NCBI RefSeq assembly: GCF_002119725.1
Contig: NZ_CP021109.1
Coordinates: 4,278,001 to 4,342,000, forward strand
DNA length: 64,000 bases
Direction of reading: 5' to 3'
Source of the DNA: Bordetella genomosp. 9
GTDB lineage: Bacteria > Pseudomonadota > Gammaproteobacteria > Burkholderiales > Burkholderiaceae_B
Positions 62,776 to 64,000 of this stretch are shown piece after piece; the stretch's first letter is position 1, and every line of letters begins with the position of its first letter. The notes below the pieces were generated by a model that made no database searches, was not told the origin of the DNA, and saw nothing but the letters and a program-made list of their open reading frames with translations. The position numbers and the translations under genes were made by a program.

Positions 62776-62961
62776 GAGGGAAGAATAGCCGAATATGGGG
62801 TGGATGGCCCGGCTGGCCGGCGGGGCGGCCGGGCCATCCAAGGCCGGCGGCGGCGCCTTCCTGCCTCGCCGGATTTTCATGCTATTTTGCACGCCCGGGG
62901 TCTACGGCGCGCGTCGCCGCGCCCGCTGCCAGTAGGCCCCGGCACAACGCAAGGCGTAGCC

Positions 62962-63717
62962 ATGAACCCGGTACTGCAATCCAAACTACAGGCTGCCGAC
63001 GCCCAGAAGGCTGCGTTGGATGCCGTGCGGCCATTGCCGCCCCACACGGTGGCCTCGCTGCACGACAAGCTGACTTTGGAATGGACGTACCATTCGAACG
63101 CCATCGAGGGCAACACGCTGACCTTGCGCGAAACCAAGGTCGTCCTCGAAGGAATCACTGTCGGCGGGAAAACGCTCCGCGAGCACTTCGAGGCGACCAA
63201 CCATCGCGATGCGATCCTTTATGTCGAAGAAATCGTGGCGAAGCAGGCGGCGTTGAGCGAATGGCAGATCAAGAATATCCACAGCCTCGTGCTGAAGGGG
63301 ATCGACAACGATCAGGCGGGCCGCTACCGTCGTGAAAACGTCGTTATTTCGGGCGCCAGTACCATCCCGCCGGACTTTCTGCACCTTGACGAAGAGATGC
63401 AGCGGCTTATCGCCTGGCACGCGCAGGCCGGGCAGATGCACCCCATCGAGCGTGCCTCCGAACTCCACACGCGATTTGTGAAGATTCATCCCTTCGTCGA
63501 TGGCAACGGCCGCACCGGCCGATTGCTGTTGAACTTCGAGTTGATGAAGTCGGGCTACCCGCCCGCCGTCATACGCAAGGAAGACCGCCTGGCGTACTAC
63601 GACGCCCTGGACGAAGCTTGCGTGAGCGGAAATCACGACGCGATTACGAGCCTGGTTGCCGATGCAGTTCAGCGGTCGCTGGCCGCGTATCTCGACTTAT
63701 TGCGTCCGACGCCCTGA
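62962..63717 (+). CDS. Fic-family AMPylase/deAMPylase
   Basis: 251 residues. The Fic core motif HPFVDGNGRTGRLLLNFELMKSG has catalytic His, the acidic and the two Arg/Gly residues of HPFx[D/E]GNGRxxR. The N-terminal YHSNAIEGNTLTL fits the inhibitory S/T-x3-E-[G/N] motif that occupies the ATP site, so the protein is self-inhibited (class II). Targets unknown; the Fic fold may transfer AMP or remove it. Start ATG at 62962; the reading frame runs further upstream but antisense to DUF1289. No antitoxin gene next to it. Confidence 0.9.
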   Translation: MNPVLQSKLQAADAQKAALDAVRPLPPHTVASLHDKLTLEWTYHSNAIEGNTLTLRETKVVLEGITVGGKTLREHFEATNHRDAILYVEEIVAKQAALSEWQIKNIHSLVLKGIDNDQAGRYRRENVVISGASTIPPDFLHLDEEMQRLIAWHAQAGQMHPIERASELHTRFVKIHPFVDGNGRTGRLLLNFELMKSGYPPAVIRKEDRLAYYDALDEACVSGNHDAITSLVADAVQRSLAAYLDLLRPTP

Positions 63718-63827
63718 TTCGGGCCGCAATGCGCGGCATTCTCCTGCCAGGGGGCGGAGCGGCTCAAACGGCGGACGAGCGCGTCCGGATCCGCGATGAA
63801 TCGGACCTCCGGATCCTGGAAACTGCA

Positions 63828-64000
63828 TCAGCCAAAGAAGGACAACGCCGTCTCGGCGATCTGCTCCGGCAGCTCTTCCGCAAGGTAATGGGCGCCGTCC
63901 ACCGCATGGCCCTGGACATCCGGCGCCACGTTGCGCCATAGCGCCAGCACGTCGAAGTTGCGGCCCACGGCGCCGCGAGCGCCCCAAAGGACGAGCAGCG
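63828..64000 (-). CDS. alpha/beta hydrolase, haloacetate-dehalogenase-like, C-terminal end
   Basis: Only the last 57 residues are inside the window; the start lies past the right edge. LLVLWGARGAVGR is the acid-bearing strand region of alpha/beta hydrolases and GHAVDGAHYLAEELPEQIAETALSFF carries the catalytic His (GAHY) followed by the helix typical of haloacetate dehalogenases. Substrate cannot be decided from this part. Confidence 0.75.
   Translation of the reverse strand, partial: LLVLWGARGAVGRNFDVLALWRNVAPDVQGHAVDGAHYLAEELPEQIAETALSFFG

Overview
The window is 64 kb of GC-rich, densely packed chromosome from a betaproteobacterium, most likely Bordetella or a close relative in the Alcaligenaceae such as Achromobacter. 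The evidence is the gene order rsmB-DUF4390-ntrY-ntrX-trkA, the ahcY-holin-like-metF operon behind an S-adenosylhomocysteine (SAH) riboswitch, an argO/argP divergent pair, a large acyl-CoA-ligase/Liv-type ABC operon and overall protein similarity. No rRNA, tRNA, CRISPR array, prophage or insertion sequence was recognised. The first and last genes run off the window.

Layout: 0-5.5 kb (minus strand) is the rsmB/DUF4390/ntrY/ntrX/trkA operon: rRNA methylation, a nitrogen-type two-component system and K+ uptake. From 5.7 to 15.7 kb lie mixed single genes: a metallo-beta-lactamase hydrolase, a Bcr/CflA-type exporter, an orphan HTH antitoxin-like gene, rimO, a ferritin-like protein, a LOG-type hydrolase, an NTF2-like protein, an unrecognised 850-residue protein and a flavin-binding oxidase-like protein. 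From 15.7 to 20.1 kb come fmt-def, divergent dprA, HMG-CoA lyase and a small membrane protein. From 20.1 to 31.3 kb are an amino-acid binding protein and a seven-gene minus-strand operon (acyl-CoA ligase, livG, livH, livM, binding protein, livF, second CoA ligase). That operon is interrupted by five tandem 129-bp repeats and faces a Crp/Fnr-type regulator across a Crp-like palindrome.

From 31.4 to 35.7 kb are argO/argP with a palindromic operator, a PCuAC copper chaperone, a YggS-type PLP protein and an aminotransferase. From 35.8 to 43.0 kb is the most interesting block: a DUF1537 sugar-acid kinase, a RuBisCO-like protein, a VOC-fold protein, a fused DctQM TRAP permease and a DctP binding protein in one operon, with a divergent LysR regulator. 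It looks like a self-contained uptake, phosphorylation and RuBisCO-like decarboxylation or cleavage route for an unknown carbohydrate acid.

From 43 to 53.9 kb are housekeeping genes (a DsbA-like isomerase, selD, a HIT protein, a STY0301-like protein, ung, an RhlE-type helicase with a long structured leader, a MidA-type methyltransferase, cca, slt and 5-formyl-THF cyclo-ligase). From 54.1 to 58.3 kb is the four-gene Anbu operon (circularly permuted ATP-grasp, alpha-E, transglutaminase, proteasome-like hydrolase). From 58.4 to 62.3 kb are metF, a holin-like membrane protein, ahcY with its riboswitch, and a glycosyltransferase whose 3' end contains the riboswitch promoter. The window ends with a DUF1289 protein, a Fic protein and the 3' end of an alpha/beta hydrolase gene. 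All calls rest on reading the sequence and on family knowledge. No database search was run.
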